A DNA stretch of 60,000 nt from Nematostella vectensis (GCF_932526225.1 NC_064044.1:689001-749000); one strand, 5' to 3'; positions 13,301-23,490 are shown, counted from the stretch's first letter. The notes: generated by a model from the sequence alone, not told the origin. A program made the numbers and translations.

Positions 13301-16300
13301 CATCTGAATAATGGGTTGGGGGTTAACCTACCAGGGATGTTGCTGCACTTCTTGTGCACCCAAAGAGAACACCCACTGCAGAAGATGGAGTTACTCCCCA
13401 CACCCTCCCTGCATACAGCACAAGGGAACTTTCCAGAGTCTCTCAAGGAATTCAAGTCAGGGCCAGACATCAGGATCTTAGTCTTGCTCATGTTAACACG
13501 GAGCCCCTTTGACTCTAACCCCTGTTTCCACATGCGCAGCTTCGCCAGGAGTGTGTCTAAAGAATCTGAGGAGATTACTAGGTCGTCTGCATAGAGTAAC
13601 TCCCAAGGACAACCACTACGGAGGTCTGCAGAAAGGGCTTCAAGTACTACAATGAAAAGTAACAAACTCAGCACAGAGCCTTGGTGGACACCAGCTTGTA
13701 CCTTGAAGCTGTCACTAAGGGAATTGCTGACGCACACTCTACTTGAGGCATGGGAGTACATTGCTTGTATTGTACTGACGAACCACTCCGGAAGGCCAAG
13801 GCGACGCATTGCCCACCATAAGATATCGCGAGGAAAGCGATCAAATGCCTTTTCTAGGTCTACAAAGGCAAAGAACAAACTCTTTCCTTTAGCCAGATGT
13901 TTTTCTTGGAGCTGTCGTACAACAAAAATAGCGTCTGACGTTCCCTTGCCAGGCACAAATCCAAACTGCATCTCATCAATGGACACCAAACCTTGGCCCA
14001 CCTTCTCCAGCCCTCTCTCAACTATTTTCAAGCAGTGCTCCGTTAGTTTGAGGCCTCTGTAATTTCCCCTTTCCAGCGCATCGCCTTTCCCTTTGTAGAG
14101 GTTGATGATGTGGCTCAAGTCCCAGTCTACAGGAATCCTCTTCTCGGCAATGATGGCATTTGAGAGGCTGGCCAGGATGGGGATGCTGACTTCATCAGAG
14201 GCCTTAACCATCTCAGCCACAACACCACAGGGACCGGCCGCTTTGCCCTGCTTCGCGGCCGGTCCCTGTGGTGTTGTGGCTGAGATGGTTAAGGCATAAA
14301 TATAGATATGGCACGGAATGCCCTCCTGCCAGCCAGCCATTCCCCAGACAACAAGTGAGCACCCAGTCACCCCGCCAGACCCACCCTCACTGGCAGACAA
14401 AGCAAAGCAGGCAACCTTCGTCTTCAAAGAAGGGTCGAGGGGATGGAACAAAAAGCCCCATGAAGTATGAATCGCCTGCTAAAGGGTATGCTGTAGAGAA
14501 CGACACCAACACCCAACCGCTGAAGGTCATGCGAACACAGTGCAGGCTATAGAACCCATATTAACACACGGGCCGGTCACGTAGAACACCTGCTCCCACA
14601 AGCCACTCCCTTGCATGGAAGGACCACCCCTCTAGATACACGTTGACCCTGAGGCTACCCCCAAAGCGTGCCACACCCAAGCAAGTGCACCCCTACACTG
14701 GCAACAGAATGAGCACGAAGTTCTCCTCCAAGACGAGGCCCCTTGGTGTCATTTAGCATGTACTCTATGGTGAGCCTGTCACGTGGTGCCACCACATGGT
14801 GATCAAAAGAAAGCACGACGGTTCCCAACTTCACACAGTCGGCTTGTCGCCCTAACACAAGTTCTGCAGACAGGAGTCGTTCACAGTGGAAACGACATTT
14901 AAACTCGCACACTTCTTCACCGAAGAGCTAATTCCCGACATCAATTCAGCGGTAAAACACGTTTAGAGTGTCTTTATTGGAGGCAGCAGAACAGCTTTTG
15001 GTCTTAAAGGGGTTTTACAAACAACATGATGTTTGTGCTCAACTACCTACCAGTCTTGAAAAGCGTTTGTATTTTGAAGCCATGTCGAAAATCTGCGATA
15101 TTTTGAAAGCAAGAGGACAAGGGAAAAATTCAGCAGGGAACCCTCTCCAGTTGATGACCCGAGATGAGTTGGCCTATCTGAACTCAATCAGGATACGTAC
15201 CACCGATACCTCCAACCCAAAGGACACCGACATTGTTGTCAGGGAAAAGCGAGGGTCGTGCTTGGTATTCACGAGTCATTCGGCTCTCGTAGATCCTTGT
15301 CTTCCAAAATGATCAAATAAAGTCGGAAAAACCATCTTGTTGCGATACATTCCTTCCAGTAATCGAGGAGAGTTGTTCTCCAAGCAACTGCGATCCGAAT
15401 AGCTTATACTTTTTTTCTTTTTTAATTCAAAACTGTTTCCATGAAAACACAAGAAATTTCCCAATTGGCTTACATTTCCAGGAAAATTCCCAATAGGCTT
15501 ACATTTCCAGGAAAATTCCCAATTGGCTTACATTTCCAGGAAAATTCCCAATTGGCTTACATTTCCAGGAAAATTCCCAATTGGCTTACATTTCCAGGAA
15601 AATTCCCAATAGGCTTACATTTCCAGGAAAATTCCCAATAGGCTTACATTTCCAGGAAAATTCCCAATTGGCTTACATTTCCAAGTAGAGAAGGCACACC
15701 CATTTTTCTTTTGTAAATTACAAAATGCCGAGCTGGCAATATGGCAACCTTTAGAGAATATCCGACATTTAAACCTAAACCCATAACATTTCCCACAGTG
15801 ATTTGCCTCCAAAAATGATTGATAGACTACAGCTTTTGAAATGTTTCATCTGTTGGTCTGTCTGCTGGTCTGTTGCGACGCATTCCAGACTCCAAGGCAG
15901 CTATTGTAGATGCCATCAACAGGGGCGTAGAAATGTTCGACATCGCACTGATAGGTCAAAACAAGGAATCGACAACTTTCTCCTCCAGCAGCATTGCGCC
16001 TGCCTATCTGGTACACCCGATTGCTGCCGGATTACGCTAGCCGACTTGCGCTTCCTCTACCTTCTCCTAATCCTAACCCCAGCGGAGCAGCGATATGCAG
16101 CCGTCGAAGGTAAAGCATTGGCTGTAGCCTGGGGACTAAAACAAACAAAATACTTCACCCAGGAATGTGACAACTTTGTCGTTGTCACTGACCACAAGCA
16201 GCTGGTGAAGATAATTGGCGACAGAACTTAAGAAGAAATCACTAACTCAAGCTCATTGCACCTGAAACAGCGCAAACTGCCATATTGGTTTGACATAAAG

Positions 16301-19300
16301 TACCTCCCGAGAAAATGCAACCTCGCCGCTGACACCACATCAAGACACTTCTCGCAGCCTGCCCTTGACAACTCCCAAAACACACCTGGCGGTCCAAACC
16401 ATAAAGAATGGGCATCGATGGCATACATCCGCAACGACGTTTGAGCGAGTAGAAACCCTCACATGGCAGACTGCTCCTACATGCAGCCTCCGCCATGACG
16501 ACCATACTTCAACTACGTAATACCCCCGAACCTGACTGTAACCCCGGCACAGATCCTATTTGAACGCCCCATGCGTGACACCTTATCCTTTGCAAACCGT
16601 CTAGAAAAATCCTCCAACGAGTGGGCGGCCAAGGAGGAGGCACTCCTAAGGCCCTGCGCCTGCCATCAGAACCAGCAAGGTCATAGCCGGACCAAGGGGG
16701 ACAGGATCAGAGACCAGTCAAGTCAAGGCCGAACCAAGTGGGACAGGATCAGAGACCAGTCAAGTCAAGGCCGAACCAAGTGGGACAGGATCAGAGACCA
16801 GTCAAGTCAGGGCCGAACCAAGTTGGACAGGATCAGAGACCAGTCAAGTCAAGGCCGAACCAAGTGGGACAGGATCAGAGACCAGTCAAGTCAGGGCCGA
16901 ACCAAGTTGGACAGGATCAGAGACCAGTCAAGTCAAGGCCGAACCAAGTGGGACAGGATCAGAGACCAGTCAAGTCAAGGCCTAACCAAGTGGGACAGGA
17001 TCAGAGACCAGTCAAGTCAAGGCCTAACCAAGTGGGACAGGATCAGAGACCAGTCAAGTCAAGGTAGATCTGTCCGCCTTACCCTGCACAATCGAAGATT
17101 CCTCAAGGCGTTCACTCCAGCCAACACAGACATCGTGATGAGCGTCCCCACAACTCTGCCAACTCACATCATGTGAAACCAAGTGGACAGCCTTTGTCCC
17201 CAACCATCCACCTCCAGCAGTGACCATCAACCCTGATCACCCACCGCAGGCGTCTCCTAACCAATGAGAGGGGGCACAGCATGCAGACCCAATGCCTCTC
17301 CCTTGCGGCACACAAGACGAACCCCCAGAGCCACAGCCCGTCCTTGTCATGACTGCCTCCCACACAAACGGTGCGAACCAGAGACTGGTCAATGGACCTC
17401 ATGTTAAGTCCGTCCTCCAACGTGAGTTACCCGACAGTGCTGAATAGCGTATGCGCATGCGCATGTTCTGGCTAAAACAAACAAAATCTGTGTTGAATCG
17501 TTCGAGTAAAGGTACGAAAGACTGACTTTGGTCGCTGTTTTGACTTACTGTACAGCATTAAAACCATACTGTACAAAAGATGACAGATTTGTGTGATAAT
17601 GAGGTAATCATAAAGAAAATTAAAGCCTTAGGTTTGGTCTAGTCTTCTTAGCATTCGCCAAAATGTGACAGTTCGCCGGTAAAAAGCCGCCATTTCAAAA
17701 CAAAAAGGCTGTTTTAACCGCACAGTACTGGAGCTAGTCTTGCTTTTTTCAGCACTGTCGAGTTACCCTCTGTTGTCACCCAGACTAGGACTGGTACCTA
17801 CATGCGAGAACCGCTGACCGGGTTAGTTTGTTGGCCATGTTTTTTTGACAGATATCACGAGCCATACTCGACAGACTCTGTTTGGACTCTTGATATCGTT
17901 TAGTGAGTATAATAATCCGATTGTGTGATTGGTTAAACACTTGATTTATTATTGTGCTGCATTGTAAGATATTTTTCTCCACATTGCTGATTTGTCAAAT
18001 AAAATCATCACACATTGTGGAGTATTTCTTCCTGGAAAACTTGTGCATGCTAAAGCTTTTTATGGCAAAATAACAACAGCAACAACAACTAGAAGCAAAC
18101 TTATTTAGCTCTTACAAGTCTTCTAGAAAGTTTCCTTGTCAAAAATGGTTTATTTTTATTTTTTCGTGGCTCTCTACGTGGCGGCCACATTCATTCTGTG
18201 TTTTGTTTGGCTTGAATTTGGCACTAAAAAGACATGTGACTCCCCAGTGCAAGTTGCCTATTCAAATAAAATAAACAGCACAAAAGAAGTGATATGAAAA
18301 CAATAAAGATGTACTTACAGATTCTTGGTTCAAGGGGCAGCGAAGAGCAACAACCATTAGAAAGGAAAACCTATAATTCACAGAATAAAAAATATGATAT
18401 TCAGTATGATATCTTATAAAAAGGGTACTAAATTCATATGCAAATGATAATTACATTTCAAACAAGCAAACCCTGGATATAATAATACAGACAAGTCCTG
18501 TGAATGAAAAGGATATTGAGAATCAAAGTTGCTTGAACACGAACAACCTAAGTAACCACCCTGTCAGTTATCAAGGGTGTGTCACTTAATAAAAGGTGAA
18601 CGCAACAGATGTGAAGACTAACATCCACCATGCAAACCACAAGGCCTCATGGGCCCACCTGTCTACTATCAAGAATTACGCGAGAGTCACAAGATTCTAG
18701 ATCCACTTCTCCCAAGTGGAGTATCAAATCCTTCTATAGAAAATCGATACTTTGCCTATTTTCTTTCAGTAATGCAAAATACTGATTCCCTGTGTAGTGC
18801 CATTTATCGAATGTGCATAAGGCATCTATATTGTTCAGGGAGGGATCTAGCTTTTTGCTAAATGTGTGGTTTGACTCAGTGACAGGGGGGGGGGGGGGGG
18901 GGTTGGTAATTTGTTTTGTTACATATGGCTTTCTGGAAGCCCAAACTGGGGTGGGGTTTATTACCCCACCCCTCCGCCCAAAATATGATAAAGCCTTGGG
19001 GTTGGGAGGTATGCCCACCTTTGTTATTGTTTCCAATCAATACCACAAGACAGATTATGAAAAGATCAAAATTAACCCCTGAATACAGTCCCTTGTTTTA
19101 TTCACAAAGTTCAAACTATTATCACACCAGCGTTTTATGAGTTGGAAAAGGATGCTTTCTCACACTGCTTTGCTAGGATGACATTATGAGGCTGACAGGG
19201 GCTTTAAGCTAAACAATAGGCATTAAAACAGCATTTTTACCTCATAGCAGTGTAGAATAATCCCATTACTGCACCAAGAAGCCTTGCATTTGTAGACAGG

Positions 19301-22300
19301 CACAAAAAAATTGGTAGAAAAATAATACCCAACAAAATAACAGTTAAAAGTCCATCGAACACTGCAAGGAAAAAAACAGACTATAACCAGTTGGCCTTAA
19401 TAGCATGTTTTTAAGTCATGATTTTTTTAGTTTGTTGCCTAGCGAGATGGTACCTTTTACCCATGAAGGGCCTGTTAAGTGGATGACTTGCCCTGTTTTC
19501 CCCTCTATTTTGTTAAAAAACAGAACAGTCACAGCCACGGCCATCGCTGCGTATGCAATTGCATAGGAAAACCTGTTGTATTCACTCCCAAGGCTGTCCA
19601 TGGGTCTGTTGGTTAAAAAGTTAAATAGCTGTCAACTCACAAGATTTTTGACAGCACCACAACAAGCCTAATTTTGGTGAGAATGTTCATACATTTTCTG
19701 TTTCATCCGGCTCTCTCATATTTCACAAGATTTCTGTCCAAGTTAGGTGAGAGCTATGTATAAAGGACTTTAATTATTTTCTGAATGCATGAGAAAATGG
19801 ATCAACCATACAATAATCCAGTTAAGGCCAACAATGACATGGCTAAAGCATACCTGTCAACCTCCGAAAAACTAAAGGGTTGATAATTTTTTGGGGGAGG
19901 GGTGGGTAAAACTTGCAGGCATTTGCCGTATAGAAAGCTCTTGCGAACAAATCAACTTATATATCTCACGAGGGTGTTAAATAAATTGCGCTGCGCAAGG
20001 GAATTATTGTTTTAAATATTTTAATAGAAAATAGGCAAAATGAAGGTTTTCTAAAGAATAATTTTTCGGAGCCAATAAAAATTGCTAAAAAGATTTTAGA
20101 GATTTTGGAGATTTTGTGCTCAACACGGGAGAAGGGGCCCAAAATTTTGAGACTCCCCCCAAATTCGGGAGAGTTGACAGGAATGCTATAGCATCACAGA
20201 GTTCCAAATGATTACTGCCCAAAAAAGCACCTTCCAGTCTTAAGACTGCCATTACACAATTATTTGCCATTCCCTGTTTGCACTGACAATATATAGGTTA
20301 TGGTATACAATTAAAGATAACCACTGGCTGCTGACTTGAGAGGCTATGGGACTGATTAAATTTACTGTAAGGCAGATAAATGTAAAGGTTTCTAGGTTTG
20401 CACAGATAAATTATAACACAATAGAGATACATGGTCATTTGGAGATCATTGTTACCAATGCAAGGAACTTGACAATGGTTATGCTTTCTCCGAAATCAAA
20501 CTGTTCTATAAATATTTTCTTAATTTGCATACTTAAATGGCTTTAGAGAATTCTATCTGCTATACTTACTGCAGTAATACTTACGGCAATATACCAGGCC
20601 GACCATCACAACAGTTTTGCCATCGGGAGGTTCGCCTCTTGAATAGCACTAATATCAGTATAATCAAAACCTGCATAACAAAAATATTTAGATAAATAGA
20701 GCCTGCATAAAATAAAATTATATTTTTTTACAACTAAAATATTCATATCAAAGTATAAAATCAATATGGTCCCATATATCATTTGATTCTTTACTCATAC
20801 CACTGGTCCGCTATCATTAAATGCTATACTCACCGCTGGTCCAAGAGATATCTGGTTATAAAGCTGGTAGTCATCCGAGGGAGTGCAAAACTCAACATTG
20901 CTGAAAAAAAATCAAGTAAATTGAAGATCCATAAGAAAGCTTGTTACACAGTGTTCGTCTTTTTCCACTTTATACCAAACTACTACAACAGGTAAACTCA
21001 AATATGCTGCAGAAAAAGCTAAACACCAAAAAAAAAATTCCCCAACTTTTCTGGTTTTCAAAAAAAAGGCTCTTAAGGGTTTCTTGTATCAATTTGTTTA
21101 TTCTATTTGTAAGCCAGAAAGCTAGCAAGCCCAAGCACCGGTGAATGTCAAAAGTATAGGCATGAAGTATAGACATGAAGGTGGAAGCAAACTCTTAGTC
21201 AGGGATGTTGTCTGTCTTACTTCTCTTCCCTCCCTTTTTTGGGGGAGGGGATAATCTACCAAATCCTCATCTATCTGACACTGGTGTGAAAGTTAACCTT
21301 ATAAATTTAGTGGTTTTTTGCTAGAATTTCCTAGCATAAAAGCCTAAAAAAACACAGTAAATAAGAAAGAACCTAATCTTTTAGTAAAGTGCCAAATTCA
21401 ACAGCGACAAAAGACAAGAAGTAAATGCACCTATCAATGTTAAGCCAGTTGGGGCAAGGGGGTGCGGTGGGACATGGGGGGAGGACATGTAAATATTTAA
21501 AAATAGGAACTAATCACAGGCTTGATACATCTTTATTTAGACAATGAGATAATCACAGGAAGCCCAGGCTCTGTCAATGAGTAATTTGAACCGACCGGCT
21601 CATTGACCGTTAATAGAGAGACAATATGGAGTTGTTACTTTATGCTAGTATTCTCCCATAAAAATAAACTAAATTCAACCCAGCTTGATGTAGTACTTGT
21701 AGTTGTCTATTATTTACATGTTTAAGCAATTAACAGTCAATGAGCCGGTCGGTTCAAATTACTCATTGACAGAGCCTGGGCTACCTGTGAGATAATATAA
21801 CAAAATTCTGTAATAGGAGGATTTTTCAATAATATGTGTACACATAATATTAATGTCTCCCGTTATGCAATAACAAGTTTTTGCCAGTTTAAAAGCACTA
21901 CATCCTGCCTTTATTTTGTTAGTGGAACATTTCATGTTCCAGAAATTCCGGAATGAGATCCCAGTTTTGCCAGAATGCGATGGTAATAAAAAGGTTCCTA
22001 TATTCTTGAATTCCCAGGGTGCTTATGTACCATTTGCTTCTGTATTCAGAAATTTTGTACTCAGAAATTCTACTTTTGGGGTCCTGGAAATAGTGGCCGA
22101 TGGGGGCCTCGGTCAAATATTCTTTGGAAAACTGTAAATGGTACACGATTTTCCGGAATTTCTGGCATCCTCAGTGAAAGTTGACTTCCTCTCAAGCAAT
22201 TTTCCAGAAGGAGGAATCTTTACCATTTACAAAATAAACAGAGGTACGGGAATTTCTAATTAAATGGTAAACTACCCAGTTACACAGCATTACTAAAAAG

Positions 22301-23263
22301 CGAAACTGGCTGAACCAGTATATTTTGTTAAATCATATAGGGTAGGGATGTCATACTGCTGGATTCACCATTTATTTTCTTTCTAATCTGCACAAAACGC
22401 AAGACGATTAAACATGAATGGGGAAATGGTAAGACAACATCACTAAGCGCAAATGTGCTACATTATTACACACATATTTGACATTCTGTCATACGCAATT
22501 TGTATCCAATTTCTGTTGAACATTCCTAGTATCCGAATTAGTAACATAAACCCTTGTTTAGAGCATTTCACAACAGAATGTTTAATGGCCTTGCAGATTA
22601 GAAAGGAAATAAATGGTGATTTTAGTATGACATCCCTACCCCTATAACTAAGCGAAATATACTGGTTCCGCTGGTTCCGCCGGTTCCGCTGGTTCAACCG
22701 GTTCCACTTTTTAGTAATGCCACTAGTAACCAGGTTACAAATCATGCAGGCTGAGATGTGGTCAACAAAGTATAATATAAACATGATAAATTCTAATTCT
22801 ATATTCAAGACTTGTATTTTAAAAAGGCACGAATGATGTAATAGCTTGATAATAGTTAATAATAAAGACACCGTATATAACACAATGAGCTTTTAAGTAT
22901 CTAAGTGGGCTAAGGGTGAGATACCTAGAAGAGGTGGTTACAAAATTGATACTCATACCACAAACAATAACAAATAATTGCAAAATAGAATTCGCAAAAT
23001 CGATTAGAAAGCACATTCATCGCTTAGCTAGAAAAGCCGTCGAAAAAAATGGAAGCGCTTCATGCGCCATTGCACTTTTATTATTCTAGGGTGTTTGAAC
23101 GAGTGCATGGGGCAGCGTACAGAACAACAGATCCACCACAGCTATCGATTTGTGTTTTGAGCAAAAGTTCGACAGCGAAATTAAACTGTCTTCACAATAA
23201 AATGGATACATACCTCGTGTTTCCTCCGTTAGTTACATTTGAATCCACGGTAGCGTTTTCCAT
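1284..23263 (-). CDS. STRA6-like retinol-binding-protein receptor, copy A (20 exons, complete)
   Basis: Multi-pass membrane protein related to vertebrate STRA6, which binds retinol-binding protein and passes retinol into cells. Coding exons in transcription order: 23263-23214, 20900-20834, 20670-20585, 19605-19454, 19361-19241, 18370-18319, 11977-11834, 11114-11038, 10791-10730, 10508-10447, 9359-9218, 8324-8249, 7839-7764, 6987-6939, 6822-6696, 3528-3421, 2868-2705, 2360-2232, 2114-2067, 1624-1284. All have AG/GT borders and compatible phases; together 2,133 nt, 710 codons, no internal stop. The N-terminus is MENATVDSNVTNGGNT, with two N-glycosylation sequons and no obvious signal peptide. 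STRA6-like landmarks seen: GRPGILPPMDSLG (exons 3-4), VYTPNP before a membrane segment (exons 9-10), GMSLRFCGYQIAYFLWG (exon 14), FNILVG (exon 17), AHKHPVILVYC (exon 18) and IIRNPSLI near the C-terminus (exon 20). The ligand in cnidarians is unknown, so the substrate is inferred from family only. Confidence 0.82.
1675..2035. repeat. 17-bp minisatellite in intron 19 of copy A
   Basis: About 20 tandem copies of ACTAAACACATCTCTGT between exon 20 and exon 19. The same unit is expanded to about 44 copies at the homologous place in copy B (37,535-38,285). Confidence 0.93.
2510..2672. repeat. CAA-rich simple repeat in intron 17 of copy A
   Basis: Imperfect AACAACAGCGACAAAAAC-type low-complexity DNA immediately 3' of exon 17 on the minus strand. 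It gives a valine-rich open frame on the minus strand that is not a gene. Copy B has the equivalent at 41,268-41,450. Confidence 0.9.
2869..3155. repeat. ~30-bp minisatellite carrying the exon 17 splice acceptor (copy A)
   Basis: About ten tandem units of roughly 30 bp. On the minus strand each unit repeats the polypyrimidine/acceptor and first bases of exon 17 (TTTTCCAG followed by GCGCTGTTACCTT, with variants in which CCAG is CCATG). The unit next to exon 17 is the genuine acceptor at 2,869. The array therefore holds several extra copies of a usable-looking 3' splice site upstream of exon 17. Confidence 0.88.
3156..3350. repeat. 30-bp minisatellite in intron 16 of copy A (short form)
   Basis: About six imperfect copies of the CTCGAGTCTAATGTCTTGCG-type 30-bp unit. 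In copy B the same array is about 46 units long (41,790-43,170). Confidence 0.88.
3690..6690. repeat. ~48-bp minisatellite in intron 15 of copy A (3 kb)
   Basis: About 60 tandem copies of a 48-bp unit containing CCCCTTTAAATACCTGTATA and TCTGCCCCATGGTAGATTCA. It fills almost all of intron 15 between exon 16 and exon 15. Copy B has only about seven units (43,480-43,835). Several minus-strand open frames of up to 181 codons are products of the period and are not genes. Confidence 0.95.
7130..7690. repeat. ~62-bp minisatellite in intron 13 of copy A
   Basis: Units with CCCATAACCCATTGCGCACA and CATGATTCTCCCCTCACACA repeat four to five times between 7,140 and 7,440 and resume at 7,565-7,670 after a unique insert of about 130 bp. 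Only one partial unit is visible in copy B near 44,330. Confidence 0.85.
7670..7800. repeat. ~65-bp repeat containing the exon 13 donor (copy A, about two units)
   Basis: Two units with GACAATCGTCACCCTTAT and CTCTAACGTACCACTAGAT. On the minus strand each contains the last bases of exon 13 (CCAGATAATCTAGTG) joined to the donor GTACGTTAGAG. The outermost unit is the true exon 13 donor at 7,763. Copy B expanded this to about eleven units. Confidence 0.87.
7980..8248. repeat. ~60-bp minisatellite in intron 12 of copy A, with exon 12 donor-like cores
   Basis: Four near-identical units with GTATGCTAACCTTTG and CTGTGGTCTACCT. On the minus strand the core TTAGCATACAG-GTAGACCA resembles the end of exon 12 and its donor (TTAGCACACAG-GTAGACC at 8,249). 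The array begins at the exon border. Overlapping 71- and 98-codon plus-strand open frames are repeat artefacts. Confidence 0.8.
8620..8835. repeat. ~20-bp repeats in intron 11 of copy A
   Basis: Imperfect tandem copies of GAATGTCGACATTGTAATCGT, decaying to GGTCTACATTGTAAAATCG. The counterpart in copy B (around 45,715-45,745) is reduced to about one unit. Confidence 0.8.
9390..10290. repeat. 28-bp minisatellite in intron 10 of copy A
   Basis: About 28 copies of a 28-bp unit containing AGAGTTATAAAGAAATAAGG and GACAA, lying 5' of exon 11 on the minus strand. Copy B has only two to three diverged units (46,195-46,290), so the expansion is specific to copy A. Confidence 0.95.
12036..12206. mobile_element. 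Small inverted-repeat element (MITE) in intron 6 of copy A
   Basis: The terminal sequence AGCCAAATTTGTTGTTGCG at 12,038 is repeated in inverted form near 12,185-12,204 (CGCAACAACGAATTTGGCT), with 'TGACCTC' / 'GAGGTC' extending the arms. About 170 bp, no coding capacity. Confidence 0.7.
12243..12300. repeat. Left copy of a direct repeat flanking the intron 6 transposon cluster
   Basis: The segment beginning ACCTACATGCGAGAAACC is repeated in the same orientation at 17,797-17,850 (ACCTACATGCGAGAACCG), including the following GACC-GGTTAGTT-TTGGC-ATGTTTT. The two copies bracket about 5.5 kb of LINE and Gypsy-like DNA. Confidence 0.7.
12630..14295 (-). pseudogene. Non-LTR retrotransposon (LINE) reverse transcriptase, 5'-truncated, with internal PHD-like finger
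   Basis: The minus-strand frame from about 14,250 to 12,790 encodes a LINE reverse transcriptase. Seen: LYKGKGD, NYRGLKL, FVDLEKAFD, GVHQGSVLS and the catalytic LLYADDLVI. After the palm comes a zinc finger with the PHD-like pattern C-x2-C...C-x2-C...H-x2-C...C-x2-C (starting FPCAVCREG). A conserved C-terminal region follows, with AMLRWMCALK and LRWFGHVER-like LQWFGHVERA. A frameshift at the C8 run near 12,781-12,788 moves the end (GRPRKTW) into another frame, and the N-terminal part is missing. It lies in intron 6 of STRA6-like A, same strand as the gene, and is absent from copy B. Confidence 0.88.
14201..14295. repeat. Perfect 41-bp inverted repeat (foldback) at the LINE 5' truncation
   Basis: Arms 14,201-14,241 and 14,255-14,295 are perfect reverse complements around a 13-nt loop. 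The left arm is normal LINE coding sequence; the right arm is its inverted duplicate and ends the LINE homology. It looks like a snap-back event at the 5' end of the insertion. Confidence 0.92.
14300..15430. other. Unassigned stretch in intron 6 of copy A, with one 114-codon open frame
   Basis: The only notable open frame is 14,968-15,312 (+), 114 codons, beginning MSLLEAAEQLLVLKGFY. It has no domain I recognise and no codon-level support; it could be a transposon relic, since it sits between a LINE and a Gypsy-like remnant. The rest has no recognisable feature. Confidence 0.4.
15455..15690. repeat. 28-bp minisatellite
   Basis: About eight copies of a 28-bp unit containing AAAATTCCCAATTGGCTTAC and ATTTCCAGG, with TTGG/TAGG variants. 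Non-coding; lies in intron 6 of STRA6-like A. Confidence 0.92.
15900..17420 (+). pseudogene. Gypsy-like LTR retrotransposon pol remnant (RNase H to C-terminus)
   Basis: A plus-strand frame near 16,070-16,230 reads LTPAEQRYAAVEGKALAVAW then FVVVTDHKQLVKI, typical of Gypsy RNase H. Near 16,260-16,430 come LKQRKLPYWFDIKYLP and LAADTTSRH, also typical. Near 16,560-16,640 the C-terminal RPMRDTLSFANRLEK appears, and 17,070-17,120 has VRLTLHNRRFLKAFTPA. The integrase core between them is essentially missing. Stops and frame changes make it non-functional. It is antisense to the host gene. Confidence 0.8.
16690..17065 (+). repeat. 42-bp in-frame minisatellite inside the Gypsy-like pol remnant
   Basis: About nine copies of a 42-bp unit that encodes TKWDRIRDQSSQGR, lying between NQQG and the RLTLHNRRFL segment of the pol C-terminus. 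The period is a multiple of three, so the frame stays open through the array (201 codons). Units alternate small variants (W/L, R/L), which suggests higher-order copying. Confidence 0.9.
17421..18318. other. Non-coding part of intron 6 of copy A
   Basis: Holds the right copy of the flanking direct repeat at 17,797-17,850. Nothing else is recognised up to about 18,150. From about 18,170 to exon 6 the sequence matches copy B (52,990-53,164), marking the return to duplicated intron. Confidence 0.6.
19850..20190. mobile_element. MITE family 1, copy 1 (CTGTCAACC termini)
   Basis: About 340 bp beginning ATACCTGTCAACCTCCGAAAA and ending GGGAGAGTTGACAGGAATGC, so the termini are inverted repeats. Internal landmarks are a G-rich GGGGGAGGGGTGGG and GGGAGAAGGGGCCCAAAATT. 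The same family occurs at about 48,235-48,440 (left-truncated) and 57,382-57,675. No coding capacity. Confidence 0.8.
21546..21796. mobile_element. MITE with ~55-bp terminal inverted repeats and GAGATAAT target-site duplication
   Basis: GAGATAAT stands at 21,546-21,553 and again at 21,789-21,796. Between them, inverted termini carry AGCCCAGGCTCTGTCAATGA and TTTGAACCGACCGGCTCATT, the latter mirrored near 21,738-21,760. The 8-bp duplication suggests a hAT-like transposase supplied in trans. Absent from copy B. Confidence 0.88.
21935..22170. mobile_element. Probable MITE with CCAGAAATTCCGGAA inverted termini
   Basis: CCAGAAATTCCGGAA near 21,939-21,953 is mirrored by TTCCGGAATTTCTGG near 22,151-22,165. 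The interior has no recognised protein; short opposing open frames here are not genes. Confidence 0.6.
22284..22722. mobile_element. Foldback element with ~100-bp inverted arms
   Basis: The left arm (about 22,284-22,392, GCATTACTAAAAAGCGAAAC through TTTCTTTCTAATCTGC) is the approximate reverse complement of the right arm (about 22,587-22,722). The right arm also holds a short CCGCTGGTT/CCGCCGGTT iteration. A third copy of one arm stands at 35,360-35,448, where it joins the broken Polinton-like element. Absent from intron 1 of copy B. Confidence 0.8.
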
Positions 23264-23490
23264 TTTGTACTCTCTTTATGTCAACAACAGATATACAAAG
23301 ATGCTAGCTTGACGATTTTCGATAGAAATGTACACAATTACAGACGGCTCTCATCGAAACATAACAGCATCGATTTCAAATTTATATATTGATGTTTTAA
23401 AGTAGAGTTACCGCTCTATCATTGGTGGTATGAATCAAGATCGTGTCATTGAATGTAGAAAAGCTTATTTGTTTGTACAACCTCACAGCA
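23264..23490 (-). promoter_or_regulatory. 5' flank of STRA6-like copy A, conserved in copy B
   Basis: The DNA upstream of the copy A start codon up to about 23,490 matches the DNA upstream of copy B (55,594-55,798), for example GTTACCGCTCTATCATTGGTGG. This marks the upstream limit of the duplicated block and should contain the 5' UTR and possibly promoter. No clear TATA box or start site can be assigned. Confidence 0.5.

Noticed and set aside
23049-23312. Plus-strand frame at 23,049-23,312 that is conserved at 55,448-55,651
   Set aside because: Conservation is explained by exon 1 of the STRA6-like genes on the opposite strand and the duplicated flank.
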